A DNA stretch of 64,000 nt from Burkholderiales bacterium (GCA_035560005.1 DATMAN010000090.1:23955-87954), one strand, 5' to 3'; counted from the stretch's first letter, positions 34,998-47,658 are shown. Made by a program: numbers and translations. Notes: generated by a model not told the origin, from the letters alone.

Positions 34998-35417
34998 ATG
35001 GGCCTGAACTTCCGGCGCGGGCGGCTGCAGGACGAGCCGGAGATCAATCTGGTGCCGTTCATCGACATCCTGCTGGTCATCGTCATCTTTCTGTCGGTGA
35101 CCACCACCTATTCCAAGTACTCCGAACTGCAGATCAACCTCCCCACGGCGGAAGCCAACAGGCCGCAGGAACGGCCCAACGAAGTCCTGGTCGCCGTGTC
35201 CGCCAGCGGACAGTACACGATCAACCGCAGTGTCGTCGCATTCACCAACGTGCTCGCCTTCGCGGGCGAGCTGCAACGGGCGGCGGGCGGCAATCCGGAT
35301 CCGGTCGTCGTGATCAACGCCGACCAGAACGCCACCCACCAGTCGGTGATCAACGTGATGGAAGCGGCGCGTCTGGCCGGTTTCGGGCGCATCACCTTCA
35401 CGACGCAACATCGCTAG
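34998..35417 (+). CDS. exbD: ExbD/TolR family protein
   Basis: A 139-residue protein with one membrane helix near the N-terminus and a periplasmic domain. The key Asp is in NLVPFIDILLVIVIFLSVTT. The periplasmic part has the ExbD/TolR fold with a TINRSVVAF segment and ITFTTQ at the end. It is the partner of the upstream ExbB, 60 bp away. It starts at ATG 34998. Confidence 0.92.
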   Translation: MGLNFRRGRLQDEPEINLVPFIDILLVIVIFLSVTTTYSKYSELQINLPTAEANRPQERPNEVLVAVSASGQYTINRSVVAFTNVLAFAGELQRAAGGNPDPVVVINADQNATHQSVINVMEAARLAGFGRITFTTQHR

Positions 35418-35496
35418 CGCACAGCACCGGGCGCCACATTCTCCGGATCTGCGTGAGCCTGCGCAGCCGAACCGATTTGCCCGGCTTCTTCGTCCC

Positions 35497-36492
35497 GTGC
35501 ACGCTCTTCATGAACACTGGCGGCGCCGTACCTGGGTCTCGGCGCTGCTGCTGCCGCTGGCCGCGCTCTTCGCGCTGGTCTGCGGCCTGCGGCGCCTGGC
35601 CTACCGGCGGGGATGGCTGGCATCCCGGCGCCTGGCGGTACCGGTGATTGTCGTCGGCAACATCAGTGCCGGCGGCACGGGCAAGACCCCGCTGGTCCTG
35701 TGGCTCGTGCAGCGGCTGCGCGAGCGCGGTTTCAAGCCGGGCATCGTCAGCCGCGGCTATGGCGGGACGGGCGAATGTCGCGAAGTGCGGCCGGACGCCG
35801 ACCCGAGCCAGGCGGGAGACGAGCCGGTGCTGCTCGCCGCGCGCAGCCGCTGCCCGGTGTGGATCGGCACGCGGCGCGGCGTGGCTGCGGCGCGGTTGCT
35901 CGCGGCGCATCCCGAGTGCGACGTACTGGTGAGCGACGATGGCTTGCAGCATTACGCGCTGGCGCGCAACGTCGAGATTGCCGTGATCGATGGGCAAACC
36001 GGGCTGGGCAACGGCCGGTTGCTGCCCGCCGGCCCGCTGCGCGAACCGCCATCCAGGCTCGGACGTTGCGATGCGGTGGTGGTGAACGGCGCCGAGGGGC
36101 AGCCGCCGCCCGGATGGTTCGAGATGCACCTGGAAGGCGACACGCTGTACAACCTGCGCGACCCCGCGCTGCGCCGATCGGCATCGGCGCTGCGCGGTCG
36201 CCACGTCCATGCGATCGCCGGCATCGGCAATCCCGAACGCTTCTTTTCGCATCTGCGGCGCCTCGGGCTGTCGATCACCGCTCACGCTTTTCCGGATCAT
36301 CACCGGTTCTCTCCCGCGGATCTGGACCTGCCGGACGCGGATGCCGTCGTGATGACGGAGAAGGATGCGATAAAATGCCGGGCGTTCGCGCGCGACAACT
36401 GGTGGGCTCTTCCGGTCGAGGCGCGAGTCGATCCCCTTCTCCTCGAGACCGTGCTCGAAAAGGTTTCACGCCGTGGATCCCAAGCTGCTTGA
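35497..36492 (+). CDS. lpxK: Tetraacyldisaccharide 4'-kinase
   Basis: A 331-residue LpxK, which phosphorylates the lipid A precursor at the 4' position at the inner membrane. A hydrophobic N-terminal helix ([22 protein letters not shown]) is followed by a P-loop in [12 protein letters not shown]. Later marks are [28 protein letters not shown] and AFPDHHRFS. The start is a GTG at 35497 (VHALHEHW...), fitting LpxK openings. It overlaps the Trm112 gene by 20 bp. Possible TAAAAT promoter box for the next genes lies inside it (36371-36376). Confidence 0.93.
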   Translation: MHALHEHWRRRTWVSALLLPLAALFALVCGLRRLAYRRGWLASRRLAVPVIVVGNISAGGTGKTPLVLWLVQRLRERGFKPGIVSRGYGGTGECREVRPDADPSQAGDEPVLLAARSRCPVWIGTRRGVAAARLLAAHPECDVLVSDDGLQHYALARNVEIAVIDGQTGLGNGRLLPAGPLREPPSRLGRCDAVVVNGAEGQPPPGWFEMHLEGDTLYNLRDPALRRSASALRGRHVHAIAGIGNPERFFSHLRRLGLSITAHAFPDHHRFSPADLDLPDADAVVMTEKDAIKCRAFARDNWWALPVEARVDPLLLETVLEKVSRRGSQAA

Positions 36493-36652
36493 CATTCTGG
36501 TCTGCCCGCTCTGCAAGGGGCCCCTCGTCTATCGCAAGGCCGACCAAGAGTTGATTTGCCGGCCCTGCCGGCTCGCCTATCCGATCCGCGACGACATCCC
36601 GGTCATGCTCGAGGAGGAAGCGCGCAAGCTGCCGCCCGAGGAGGAGGTATGA
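36473..36652 (+). CDS. Trm112-family zinc-ribbon protein (YcaR type)
   Basis: A 59-residue protein with two CxxC pairs, CPLC (about 11-14) and CRPC (about 29-32), matching the small Trm112-type family; E. coli YcaR lies at the same spot between lpxK and kdsB. Start [12 protein letters not shown] and the ending [15 protein letters not shown] are textbook. The start is a GTG at 36473, overlapping lpxK by 20 bp. In eukaryotes Trm112 activates methyltransferases; in bacteria the role is not clear. Confidence 0.92.
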   Translation: MDPKLLDILVCPLCKGPLVYRKADQELICRPCRLAYPIRDDIPVMLEEEARKLPPEEEV

Positions 36653-36829
36653 GGCGCGCCTCGGAGGGCGCGACGCCACAGGCCATCAGTCAAGACAAAC
36701 CGGTTGCTTTCGCACACCTTCGGCTCCGGCACCTCTTGTTCCGACTCGACCGCTTCCGCTTCATTCCAGTCTGCCCGATCACCGCATGTCTCCCGGGCTT
36801 GTCGACTCCCGCCTGACGCTGTGCCCCGC

Positions 36830-38309
<1,480 letters not shown>

Positions 38310-38339
38310 TTCGAACCACGCAGTACACGGAGGACACGG

Positions 38340-39593
38340 ATGAACGCGTTCTATGCCCAGTCGGGCGGGGTGACCGCGGTGATCAACGCATCCGCCGCGG
38401 GCGTGATCGAGACCGCACGCAAGCACAAGCACCGGATCGGCAAGGTGTACGCCGGGCGCAACGGCATCATCGGCGCGCTGACCGAAGAGCTGATCGACAC
38501 CAGCAGGGAATCGGCCGCCGCGATCCGCGCGCTCCGGCACACGCCCGCGGGGGCCTTCGGGTCCTGCCGCTACAAACTGAAGAGCCTGGAGGAGAGCCGC
38601 AGTCAGTACGAGCGGCTGATCGAGGTTTTCCGTGCGCACGACATCGGCTGTTTCTTCTACAACGGCGGCGGGGACTCGGCCGATACCTGCCTCAAGGTGT
38701 CCCAGCTTTCCGAGTCGATGGGTTATCCGATCCAGGCGATCCACGTGCCCAAGACGGTGGACAACGACCTGCCGGTCACCGACTGCTGCCCGGGTTTCGG
38801 CTCGGTCGCCAAGTACGTGGCGGTCTCGGTACGCGAAGCAAGCTTCGACGTGGCGAGCATGGCGAAGACTTCCACCAAAGTCTTCGTGCTGGAGGTAATG
38901 GGCCGCCACGCCGGCTGGATCGCGGCGGCGGGCGGGCTGGCCGCGGACAAGGACATCGACTTGCCGATCGTCATCCTCTTTCCCGAAGTGACCTTCGACA
39001 AGGACAAGTTCCTGCACAAGGTCGAAGCGATGGTAAGAAGCCACGGCTACTGCTCGGTCGTGGTGTCGGAAGGGTTGAAAGGTCCGGACGGCAAGTTTCT
39101 GTCCGACCAGGGGCTGCGCGATGCCTTCGGCCACGCGCAACTGGGCGGCGTGGCACCAGTGATCGCCTCGATCGTGAAGGAAGAGCTCAAGCTCAAGTAC
39201 CACTGGGGCGTGGCCGATTATCTTCAGCGCGCCGCGCGCCACATCGCGTCGAAGACCGACGTCGCCCAGGCCTACGCGGTGGGCAAAGCCGCCGTCGAGC
39301 TGGCGCTCAAGGGCAGGAACGCGGTCATGCCGATCATCGTGCGCAAGTCGAACAAACCTTACCGATGGTCGATCGGCGTGGCGGATCTGAAGGACGTCGC
39401 CAACGTGGAGAAAAAGATGCCGGCTGATTTCATCTCGGAGGACGGCTTCGGAATCACCGCGAAGTGCCGGCAGTACCTGGCGCCGCTGATCCAGGGCGAG
39501 GACTATCCCCCGTATCGCGACGGCCTGCCGCGCTACGTGGTGCTCAAGAACGTCGCGGTGCCCAGGAAGCTCGCCACCGATTTCCGCATCTGA
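38340..39593 (+). CDS. pfp: Phosphofructokinase, pyrophosphate-dependent type
   Basis: A 417-residue PFK-family enzyme. Two residues point to use of PPi instead of ATP: Lys138 in PKTVDND (Gly in ATP enzymes) and Asp112 in NGGGDSADT (Gly in ATP enzymes). Catalytic Asp141/Asp143 and the substrate loop MGRHAGWIAAA are present. The Asp that normally precedes Asp112 (GGD) is a Gly, which deserves a test. GGAGG starts 11 bp before the ATG. hppA follows 160 bp downstream, a pairing seen in methanotrophs where PPi links glycolysis and proton pumping. Confidence 0.88.
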   Translation: MNAFYAQSGGVTAVINASAAGVIETARKHKHRIGKVYAGRNGIIGALTEELIDTSRESAAAIRALRHTPAGAFGSCRYKLKSLEESRSQYERLIEVFRAHDIGCFFYNGGGDSADTCLKVSQLSESMGYPIQAIHVPKTVDNDLPVTDCCPGFGSVAKYVAVSVREASFDVASMAKTSTKVFVLEVMGRHAGWIAAAGGLAADKDIDLPIVILFPEVTFDKDKFLHKVEAMVRSHGYCSVVVSEGLKGPDGKFLSDQGLRDAFGHAQLGGVAPVIASIVKEELKLKYHWGVADYLQRAARHIASKTDVAQAYAVGKAAVELALKGRNAVMPIIVRKSNKPYRWSIGVADLKDVANVEKKMPADFISEDGFGITAKCRQYLAPLIQGEDYPPYRDGLPRYVVLKNVAVPRKLATDFRI

Positions 39594-39629
39594 GCCGCGG
39601 CGAGCGCTCGGTTCCCGGACGAAGTCGGT

Positions 39630-39635
39630 TACAAT
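39630..39635 (+). promoter_or_regulatory. Candidate -10 box of hppA
   Basis: TACAAT with CGCG directly after, as at 13682. About 119 bp before the hppA ATG, leaving room for the hairpin at 39710. Confidence 0.4.
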
Positions 39636-39709
39636 CGCGCGCTGGCCCGCCGGCCCCCTTCCAGCCCTGGATGCCGGCGGAATTCCGTCCAGCTCAACCT
39701 CGGGTCAGG

Positions 39710-39727
39710 GGCCGGCCCTTCCCGGCC
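39710..39727 (+). promoter_or_regulatory. Hairpin in the hppA leader
   Basis: GGCCGG (39710-39715), 6-nt loop, CCGGCC (39722-39727), followed by TTTAATAA. It could act as a weak terminator after pfp or as a leader element. Confidence 0.35.
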
Positions 39728-39753
39728 TTTAATAACTCAATAGGGGGACTTCA

Positions 39754-41778
<2,025 letters not shown>

Positions 41779-41790
41779 TCCGGGACAGGA

Positions 41791-41810
41791 AGGCCGGCGA
41801 AAGCCGGCCT
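41791..41810 (+). terminator. Hairpin after hppA
   Basis: AGGCCGGC, GAAA tetraloop, GCCGGCCT (41791-41810), ending 32 bp after the hppA stop. T-run is weak (CCGCTCCCTT), so it may act as a stability hairpin rather than a strict terminator. Confidence 0.5.
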
Positions 41811-41862
41811 CCGCTCCCTTGACGATTCACCCTTCGCTCCTCACGCTTCTCTCCATCACGCT

Positions 41863-43035
41863 TCACCTCACGGGACTCGTCTCGCCCGGTCCCGGGGGCT
41901 GCGGCGGCAAGCCTTCAGCGCCAGCCCGGGCCTCGAGATCCTTTCCGTCGAAGACGACCTCGAGAATGAAGCCGGCGAAGACCTGTGCGTCGCGCTCGGC
42001 ACCCTCGGCGGACTTGATCCAGTCTTCGCCCAGATAGAGCTCCCCGAACAGCCAGCGCCGCCCCAGCGCCTGCCGGTAGGCACCGCGCAGGCCGTAGCTC
42101 GCGATCAGGAACGGCCGCCCGGTCTGCCCGTTCAGATTGGGCTCGATCACAATCGCTCTGCCGCCGCGCAGGCTGCGATAAAGCGGAAAGCCCATCTTCC
42201 AGTCCACTCCCTCCGTGACCTTCGACCAGGTCGCGGTGGTGTACCAGCGCAGCAGATGGTGCGCGGTGAGCCTTGCTTCGAAGTCCAGTTCGGTGGTCTC
42301 GCCCCAGCCTTCGCTGTGGCGCCAGTACAGCGTCTGGCTGAACCGCCATTGCGTGGCGGCGCTCTGCCAGAACGCACGCCGATACCTGGCCCGCGCGTAG
42401 TAATCCAGCTCCCCCTGCGGCGCGCGCAGGCCGAGGCGAAAGTCCACCACCTCATCGAGCAGCTTGAGCTTGCGGTAGGCGAAGCCGACCTGCGTCGTGT
42501 CCTGCGCCGAAGTCGTCGATATCGGTTCGACCGCCGGCTGGCCTTCGGGTGTGCGGCCTTCGATCGACCGCGCCTCGTCCTCGCGTTCGAAATAGACGCT
42601 GAGCCGCTTGTTCAGGTTGGGCAGCGGAACGCGCACGCGAAAGCGCGGCCGGGTCGTGAGGCCGGCGTCCTCGCGACGCTCGATGCCGAGCGACAGTCGT
42701 CCGCGTACGCCGGGCGCGGCGTCGTCGTAGCGGATGTCGCCGAAAAAACCGTCGAACCAGCGCGCGGCGCTGCACACCGTGTCGAACAGGACGCGGCGCG
42801 TCCAGTCCAGACCGAGCATTTCCCGGTCCGGGGGCAGCTCGCACGGATCGCTCGGCGCTTCAGTGGAGGCTTCCACCTCGAGCGCAGGCAGCTCGCCCTG
42901 CAGTCCGATCTCCTGCGCCAACCCGTCGCCCGCCCGCAGCGCGAGCAGCCAGGCCGCGATCAGCATGTGCCTCTTCAGCGGCGAACCCGCGAGCGTCGAC
43001 TCGGACGGGGCACGGCCGCACCCGGGGAAACGCAT
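41863..43035 (-). CDS. Outer-membrane beta-barrel-like protein, unknown
   Basis: A 390-residue predicted outer-membrane protein. A positively charged start and hydrophobic stretch (KRHMLIAAWLLALRAGDGLAQ) form the signal peptide. The mature part has alternating strands rich in Tyr, Trp and Arg (DFRLGLRAPQGELDYYARARYRRAFW, HHLLRWYTTATWSK, FLIASYGLRGAYRQALGRRWLFGELYLGEDW), the texture of a beta-barrel. The closing residue is Arg rather than Phe, which is atypical. The ATG at 43035 is 11 bp after the stop of the ClpP-like gene; an ATG at 42966 would leave too short a signal. Confidence 0.65.
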   Translation of the reverse strand: MRFPGCGRAPSESTLAGSPLKRHMLIAAWLLALRAGDGLAQEIGLQGELPALEVEASTEAPSDPCELPPDREMLGLDWTRRVLFDTVCSAARWFDGFFGDIRYDDAAPGVRGRLSLGIERREDAGLTTRPRFRVRVPLPNLNKRLSVYFEREDEARSIEGRTPEGQPAVEPISTTSAQDTTQVGFAYRKLKLLDEVVDFRLGLRAPQGELDYYARARYRRAFWQSAATQWRFSQTLYWRHSEGWGETTELDFEARLTAHHLLRWYTTATWSKVTEGVDWKMGFPLYRSLRGGRAIVIEPNLNGQTGRPFLIASYGLRGAYRQALGRRWLFGELYLGEDWIKSAEGAERDAQVFAGFILEVVFDGKDLEARAGAEGLPPQPPGPGETSPVR

Positions 43036-43046
43036 TCCAGAGGCCT

Positions 43047-43844
43047 CTAGCGCGCGCCGGCCGCGAACCGTTCGACGAACGTGCGCCGCTGTTCGCGCAG
43101 CAGGCGCTCGGTGCAGGCAGCGGTCGAGGAATCGGGCAGTGCTTGCGCCATGGCCGGGCGAGCGCAGCGCGCGGCAAGGTAGTCCTCGAACCACGCCTGC
43201 CTGCGGCCCAGCGCCTCGAGATCTTGCATCGACAGCCGGTACACTTCCCCGGCGGGCAGGCTGAACATGCGCTCGACCAGTGCGCCCGGCACCGCCAGTT
43301 CCGACATTCGGCTGCGCAACTGCGCGCCGAGCGCTTCGTAGCGCGCGCGCACCGCCTCCGGCGCGGCCTCTGCGAGCGCCTGCGCCTCGAAGTACGGACG
43401 ATGCAGACCCACCGTCTCCGCGACCGCGCGCCTCGACACGCAGTGTGCGAACATCAGGAAGCAGGCGCTGATGCAGCGCGTGCTTCCGGTGTCCGGCAAC
43501 CAGGCTTCGACGAACGCGTCGCGCAGCAGCTCGCCGATGCGCATCGCCTCGAGCACGTCCCCGCCATCGATGACGAACGCCACCCGCGCGCCGTGCTCGA
43601 CGAACTGCTCCCGCCGCTCGAGCACGAATCGCACGAACCGCTCCGCGTCGCCGGGCATGATCTCTCCACGCAGTGTCAGCACGCTTGCCGGTTCGCTCGC
43701 GCCGAATCTCGACGCCGGCTCGAAGGCGAACCGCAACCCCTGCGCGCTCGCCGGCAGCACCCACAGCGCGACCCCCAGCAGTGACAGAGCGGCTGTGTGC
43801 CGACGCCAGCGAGAAGATTCGAACCCGCGTCGCGTGCGCATCAT
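43047..43844 (-). CDS. Periplasmic ClpP/crotonase-fold protein (COG3904-like)
   Basis: A 265-residue secreted protein. After a signal peptide (LGVALWVLPASAQ) it has LTLRGEIMPGDAERFVRFVLER, VAFVIDGGDVLEAMRIGELLRDAF, CISACFLMFA and ETVGLHRPYF. This is the order seen in COG3904 proteins: the CxSAC Ser is at the place of the ClpP nucleophile and HRPYF follows. A proteolytic role is inferred only. The ATG at 43844 overlaps the DUF429 stop by 4 bp (ATGA), so the two are coupled. Confidence 0.75.
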   Translation of the reverse strand: MMRTRRGFESSRWRRHTAALSLLGVALWVLPASAQGLRFAFEPASRFGASEPASVLTLRGEIMPGDAERFVRFVLERREQFVEHGARVAFVIDGGDVLEAMRIGELLRDAFVEAWLPDTGSTRCISACFLMFAHCVSRRAVAETVGLHRPYFEAQALAEAAPEAVRARYEALGAQLRSRMSELAVPGALVERMFSLPAGEVYRLSMQDLEALGRRQAWFEDYLAARCARPAMAQALPDSSTAACTERLLREQRRTFVERFAAGAR

Positions 43845-44674
43845 GCCGGCACGCGCACGCCGGGCATCGGCCCGACGATCCAGCCTTCGAGCCGGTCGGC
43901 TCCCGGGGGCACGCCATAGCGCTTCGCCTTGCGCGCAGCGCCCCATGCCGCACAGCAGGCGCACAACACCGCGTCGAGCACGTCACCGCTGCCGTCGGCT
44001 CGCGCCGCCCGCTCGACTTCGCGCGGCAGGCGCACGTCGAACCCCAGGAACTCGCGCGCGCGCCACGTCACGGCCTCGATGATCGCGGCTCGCGCACGCC
44101 GCCGCTGCGGCGTTTGCTGCGCACCCGCGTCGGTCTTGTAGCTTGCGCGGGTGACGCGCCGGGCCACCAGCGCGGGATACGCTTCGAGCGCAATGCGCGC
44201 GGGATCTCCTTTGGCGCAGGGGTAGACCGTGACGCCGCTCGTCTCCAGGCGCGGCGCCCCCTCGTACAACATAAGGCCCACCGGAGGATTGACCAGCTTC
44301 ATCGGGCTGGAAGAGGCCGCCGGCAGATCGGTCGCACGGTGCAGATAGCGCGCCCCCGCCGGACGACTTTGCCGCGCGGCCTCGAGCAAGGCGCGGAATT
44401 GCTCGCGCGAACGACCGGCGATCTCGCGCATGAGCGCACGCCACTGCAGTGGCCAGCCCAGTTGAGCGACCAGCGGGCGCGGAAGCGAAAAAGGAAAGTC
44501 GAACCCCCCGATCCAGGGGCCCGGCCGTTGCAGGAGCGTTTCGAAGTCCGTGAAAGTCTCGAGGCGCTCGACCGCGCGCACCCACAGAGTCCGACTCACG
44601 AACTCGGCGCTCGCGCAGGTGATCGCCTTGCCCGCGCGCGGACGGCTGGTGAAATCCACACCGAAAACGAGCAA
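43841..44674 (-). CDS. DUF429 domain protein
   Basis: A 277-residue soluble protein matching DUF429: GVDFTSRPRAGKAI at the start, WIGGFDFPFSLPRPLV, LMLYEGAPRLETSG, EAYPALVARR and the ending SGDVLDAVLCACCAAWGA. The RNase H/actin-like fold is expected and the conserved Asp residues may bind metal. Function unknown. The start seems to be a TTG at 44674, only 3 nt after the stop of the DUF502 gene, which suggests coupling. Confidence 0.78.
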   Translation of the reverse strand: MLVFGVDFTSRPRAGKAITCASAEFVSRTLWVRAVERLETFTDFETLLQRPGPWIGGFDFPFSLPRPLVAQLGWPLQWRALMREIAGRSREQFRALLEAARQSRPAGARYLHRATDLPAASSSPMKLVNPPVGLMLYEGAPRLETSGVTVYPCAKGDPARIALEAYPALVARRVTRASYKTDAGAQQTPQRRRARAAIIEAVTWRAREFLGFDVRLPREVERAARADGSGDVLDAVLCACCAAWGAARKAKRYGVPPGADRLEGWIVGPMPGVRVPA

Positions 44675-44677
44675 GCC

Positions 44678-45277
44678 TCAGGCATCCACCGCCGGACGGG
44701 CACGCACGCCGGCGGTCAACACGAAGCGCATCGCGTCTTCGCGCGACATGTCGACCGCCCGCAACTGCCTTTTCGGCATGAGCACCGTGTAGCCCCCGAC
44801 CTGATAGCTCATGGGCAGATAGACGGCCACTTCGCCGTCGCCGCCGATCCCCGGTGGCAGATCCGAGAACTCGTCGCGCGTCACGAATCCGAGCACGCGC
44901 ATGTCGGTGCCTGGCAGGCTCACGCTGACCACCTGCAACGCCCGGCCGCGCTCCTCCCCCGCGAACAAGCCGAAGAAATCGCGCAGCGCTCCGTAGATCG
45001 ACTTGATGAGGGGGATTTCGAGCAGCACCCGCTCGGCCCAGCGGAAGATCTGCCGGACGAAGTACGCACGCATCAGCACACCCACCACGAAGATCACGCC
45101 CATCGCCAGCAGGAACCCCATTCCGGCGCGATAGGCTTCGTCGGGGATGAGCCAGAGCAAGGGCTTGCCGAGAAACTGATCCACGAACCTGAACAGCCAG
45201 ATCATGAGATAGACGGTCGCCAGAACCGGCAGCACCGTCAATATCCCCGTGAGAAAGATCCTGCCTACGGCTTTCAT
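44678..45277 (-). CDS. DUF502 membrane protein
   Basis: A 199-residue inner-membrane protein with two to three N-terminal helices (FLTGILTVLPVLATVYLMIWLF and GFLLAMGVIFVVGVLMRAYF). It contains the DUF502 core IPLIKSIYGALRDFFGLFAGEERGRALQVV and LPMSYQVGGYTVLMPKRQLRAVDMSREDAMRFVL. Function unknown; DUF502 proteins are widespread in Proteobacteria. It opens the run DUF502, DUF429, ClpP-like, barrel. Confidence 0.88.
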   Translation of the reverse strand: MKAVGRIFLTGILTVLPVLATVYLMIWLFRFVDQFLGKPLLWLIPDEAYRAGMGFLLAMGVIFVVGVLMRAYFVRQIFRWAERVLLEIPLIKSIYGALRDFFGLFAGEERGRALQVVSVSLPGTDMRVLGFVTRDEFSDLPPGIGGDGEVAVYLPMSYQVGGYTVLMPKRQLRAVDMSREDAMRFVLTAGVRARPAVDA

Positions 45278-45448
45278 TCGGACTCCCTGGAAGTGGCGTC
45301 CACGAGAATGTACCAGACCGCGAATGACCGGTGTCCACAGACAAGAGCCCTGCGCATTCGCCGCCAGGACGGCAACCCTGCTCGGGCACTCGCACCGTTC
45401 GTGCCGGGATTTTCGATCAGGAGTCGATGTTGACCGGCGCGTGGTGCT

Positions 45449-45865
45449 TCAGGGCGTGCAGGGAAAGGCAACCGAAAGGGCGCTGAACACCAGGATGTGC
45501 GCATCCGTGTCCATGCGCTCGGGATGCGCGCCGAGATAGTCCAGCACCGCAGGCACCGCGTCCCGGTACGAGAACGTCTCCGGAGGGCAGAAATACATGT
45601 CCTCGCCCTTGCGCCACGCCGCCCAGCCGTGTCCCCACGCGAAGCCCTCGAGAAAGCCGAGGCACAGCGCCGCATCGGCCGACGCATCGGCGGACAGCAC
45701 TTCGCCCGCAAGCCGGGCCTGAGCCGCGCTGCAGGTCTGCAGCAGCCGGGTGCCGTTGTGCTTCGCCAGCCCTTCCATCGCGAGCGCCGGCGCGACGAGC
45801 AACGCCAGCAGCACCGCCAGCGCGAGCGAGCGCGAGGCCCGGCGCCGAGGGCTTGACAGTGGCAC
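45449..45865 (-). CDS. Rap1a/Tai-like secreted protein
   Basis: A 138-residue protein with a signal peptide (ALAVLLALLVAPALAME) and the Rap1a/Tai pattern: QTCSAAQ near the start, a Cys in CLGFLEGFAWGHG, YFCPPETFS and YLGAHPERMDTDAHILVFSALSVAFPC. In Serratia, Rap1a proteins are immunity factors against T6SS amidase effectors. No effector or T6SS gene is near, so an orphan immunity or other envelope role is possible. The GTG at 45865 is the best signal-peptide start; the frame is open to 46033. Confidence 0.65.
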   Translation of the reverse strand: MPLSSPRRRASRSLALAVLLALLVAPALAMEGLAKHNGTRLLQTCSAAQARLAGEVLSADASADAALCLGFLEGFAWGHGWAAWRKGEDMYFCPPETFSYRDAVPAVLDYLGAHPERMDTDAHILVFSALSVAFPCTP

Positions 45866-45977
45866 GCCAAAGAGTGGAAAGTCCGCATGGCAGCGCGGCG
45901 TTCGGCTGCCGGCAGAATGGATGCGGCCACAGCGGGCCACCATTCTCACTCGGTCGATCCAGGAAAAGGGGACTGGA

Positions 45978-46061
45978 ATGTCCATGCTGGACATGTTTCT
46001 CGCGGGCGGTGTCGTACTGCTCATCGTACTCATCGTGATCCGCCAGAAACAGAGGCGCTAG
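45978..46061 (+). CDS. Very small single-helix membrane protein
   Basis: A possible 27-residue protein, MSMLDMFLAGGVVLLIVLIV followed by IRQKQRR. This is one hydrophobic helix with a basic cytoplasmic tail, the usual shape of real bacterial microproteins. A purine-rich AGGAAAAGGGGA stretch precedes the ATG. No homologue is recognised. Confidence 0.4.
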   Translation: MSMLDMFLAGGVVLLIVLIVIRQKQRR

Positions 46062-46083
46062 GCCGCCACAGCGCCGGCGCCGT

Positions 46084-47001
46084 TCAGCCGTTCATCAGGG
46101 CTCTGACCGCACCCGGGCGCGGCAGGGAGCCGACCGCTCCGAATCCGGTGCAGGTCAACGCTGCTGCCGCGCTGGCGTAGCGCAGGGCAGCCTCGATCGA
46201 ATCTCCCGCCGCCAGCCTCGCCATGGCGGCGCCTGCGAAACAGTCTCCCGCTCCCGTCGCGTCCACGGCTTGAACACGGTAGCCGGGGATCGTCCAGCGC
46301 ACGCGCCCATCGCTCGCCACCGCACCGGCGGGGCCGAGTTTGAACACCACACAACGCGCGCCGCGCCGATGGCACCAGTCGAGCACCGCGTCCGTTTCCG
46401 TGAGGCCACACAGCAACTGCGCGTCCTCGATCGACAGAAAAAAGAAATCGGCCAGCGCGACGGTCGCGCCCACCACGGCCGCAGCGCGCGCCTTGGACCA
46501 AAGCCGGGGGCGTATGTTCGCGTCGTAGACGAAGCGCGCGCCCGCCGCCTTCGCCAGATCGATCGCGGCAAAGACCGTGTCGCAGGCCGAGTCGCTGATC
46601 GCCTGGCTGATGCCGGAGGTCTGGAAAAAAGCGGTGCTTCGCAGCAGAGCCTGCGGGAGAAAGTCCGGCCGCATCCGCGACGCGGCAGAGCCCTTTCGCA
46701 GGTAGCTGAACGCGTGTCCTGCCGGGCCATGGGAGATGAAGTAGACGGCGGTGTGCGACTCGGGATCGATTTCCACGCCCGAAGTATCGATCCCCTCCTC
46801 CGACCACATCTGGCGCAGTTGCCTGCCGAACTCGTCGTCGCCAAGGCGTGTGACGTACGAGACGCGGGCGCCCTGCCTGGCGGCGGCAATCGCGCAATTC
46901 ATCGTGTCGCCGCCGAATCCCTGCAGGTACTCGCGCGGCCGGCCGGGGATCTGGGAGAACTCGTAGAGCGGCTCGCCGAGGCAGACGATGTCGAACTTCA
47001 A
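46084..47001 (-). CDS. kdgK: 2-keto-3-deoxygluconate kinase-like PfkB sugar kinase
   Basis: A 305-residue PfkB-family kinase that should phosphorylate KDG to KDPG. Marks are GFGGDTMNCAIAAARQG (sugar site), FVYDANIRPRLW and the catalytic-base motif DATGAGDCFAGAAMA. The start is a TTG at 47001 that overlaps the stop of eda by 4 bp (TTGA) with GGAG just upstream, so translation is coupled. Adjacent eda supports KDG as substrate. Confidence 0.87.
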   Translation of the reverse strand: MKFDIVCLGEPLYEFSQIPGRPREYLQGFGGDTMNCAIAAARQGARVSYVTRLGDDEFGRQLRQMWSEEGIDTSGVEIDPESHTAVYFISHGPAGHAFSYLRKGSAASRMRPDFLPQALLRSTAFFQTSGISQAISDSACDTVFAAIDLAKAAGARFVYDANIRPRLWSKARAAAVVGATVALADFFFLSIEDAQLLCGLTETDAVLDWCHRRGARCVVFKLGPAGAVASDGRVRWTIPGYRVQAVDATGAGDCFAGAAMARLAAGDSIEAALRYASAAAALTCTGFGAVGSLPRPGAVRALMNG

Positions 47002-47648
47002 CGCCGCGCTCCGGCCAGTTCGAGGAACCGCTTGGCGTAGGCCACCACGGCCCTGAGGTCGCCCACGTCCAGGGAGGCGCGCTCCACGATGTTGTTGCCC
47101 ACCCCCACGGCGGATGCGCCGGCCTTGAAGTAGTCGAGCATGTTGCCGAGCGACACCCCGCCGGTCGGACAAAGCGCGATCTGCGGAAAGATCGCATGCA
47201 GCGCGGCAACGTGCGAAGGTCCACCGGTGGCTGCGGGAAAGACCTTGACGAGGTCGGCGCCCTCGCGCCACGCGCACAGCACTTCGCCCGGCGTGAACGC
47301 GCCGCTGAGCACACCGCACGCGCCCGCGTGCCCGAGCGCCGCCAGGCCCGGGATGAAACAGGGCGACACCAGGTAGTGCGCACCGGCGTCCATGCAGCGC
47401 TTGGCCTGCTCGAGATCGAGCACCGTGCCCGCCCCGATCAACAGCGAGGAATCGCTGTGGGCGCGCAATGTCTCGATCAGTTCCAGGGCGCCGGGGGTGG
47501 TGAGCGTGATTTCGACGGTACCGTAGCCCGCCGACAGCAGGCAGTCGATGACTTTCTGCGCCTCCGCGCGATCGCTGAAGCGAAGCACCGGAATGACGCG
47601 CATCCCGATGAGCCGGTCGCGGATGGTTTCAGTCCCGGTCGCCGTCAT
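46998..47648 (-). CDS. eda: KDPG aldolase
   Basis: A 216-residue class I aldolase splitting KDPG to pyruvate and glyceraldehyde 3-phosphate. Glu in TVEITLTTPGAL, the Schiff-base Lys in DLVKVFPAATGGP and CPTGGVSLGNMLDYFKAGA are all present. It forms an operon with kdgK and with the small secreted protein upstream (10 bp). Together the pair gives the last steps of the Entner-Doudoroff route; edd is not in the window. Confidence 0.93.
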   Translation of the reverse strand: MTATGTETIRDRLIGMRVIPVLRFSDRAEAQKVIDCLLSAGYGTVEITLTTPGALELIETLRAHSDSSLLIGAGTVLDLEQAKRCMDAGAHYLVSPCFIPGLAALGHAGACGVLSGAFTPGEVLCAWREGADLVKVFPAATGGPSHVAALHAIFPQIALCPTGGVSLGNMLDYFKAGASAVGVGNNIVERASLDVGDLRAVVAYAKRFLELAGARR

Positions 47649-47658
47649 GCGCAGCGCT

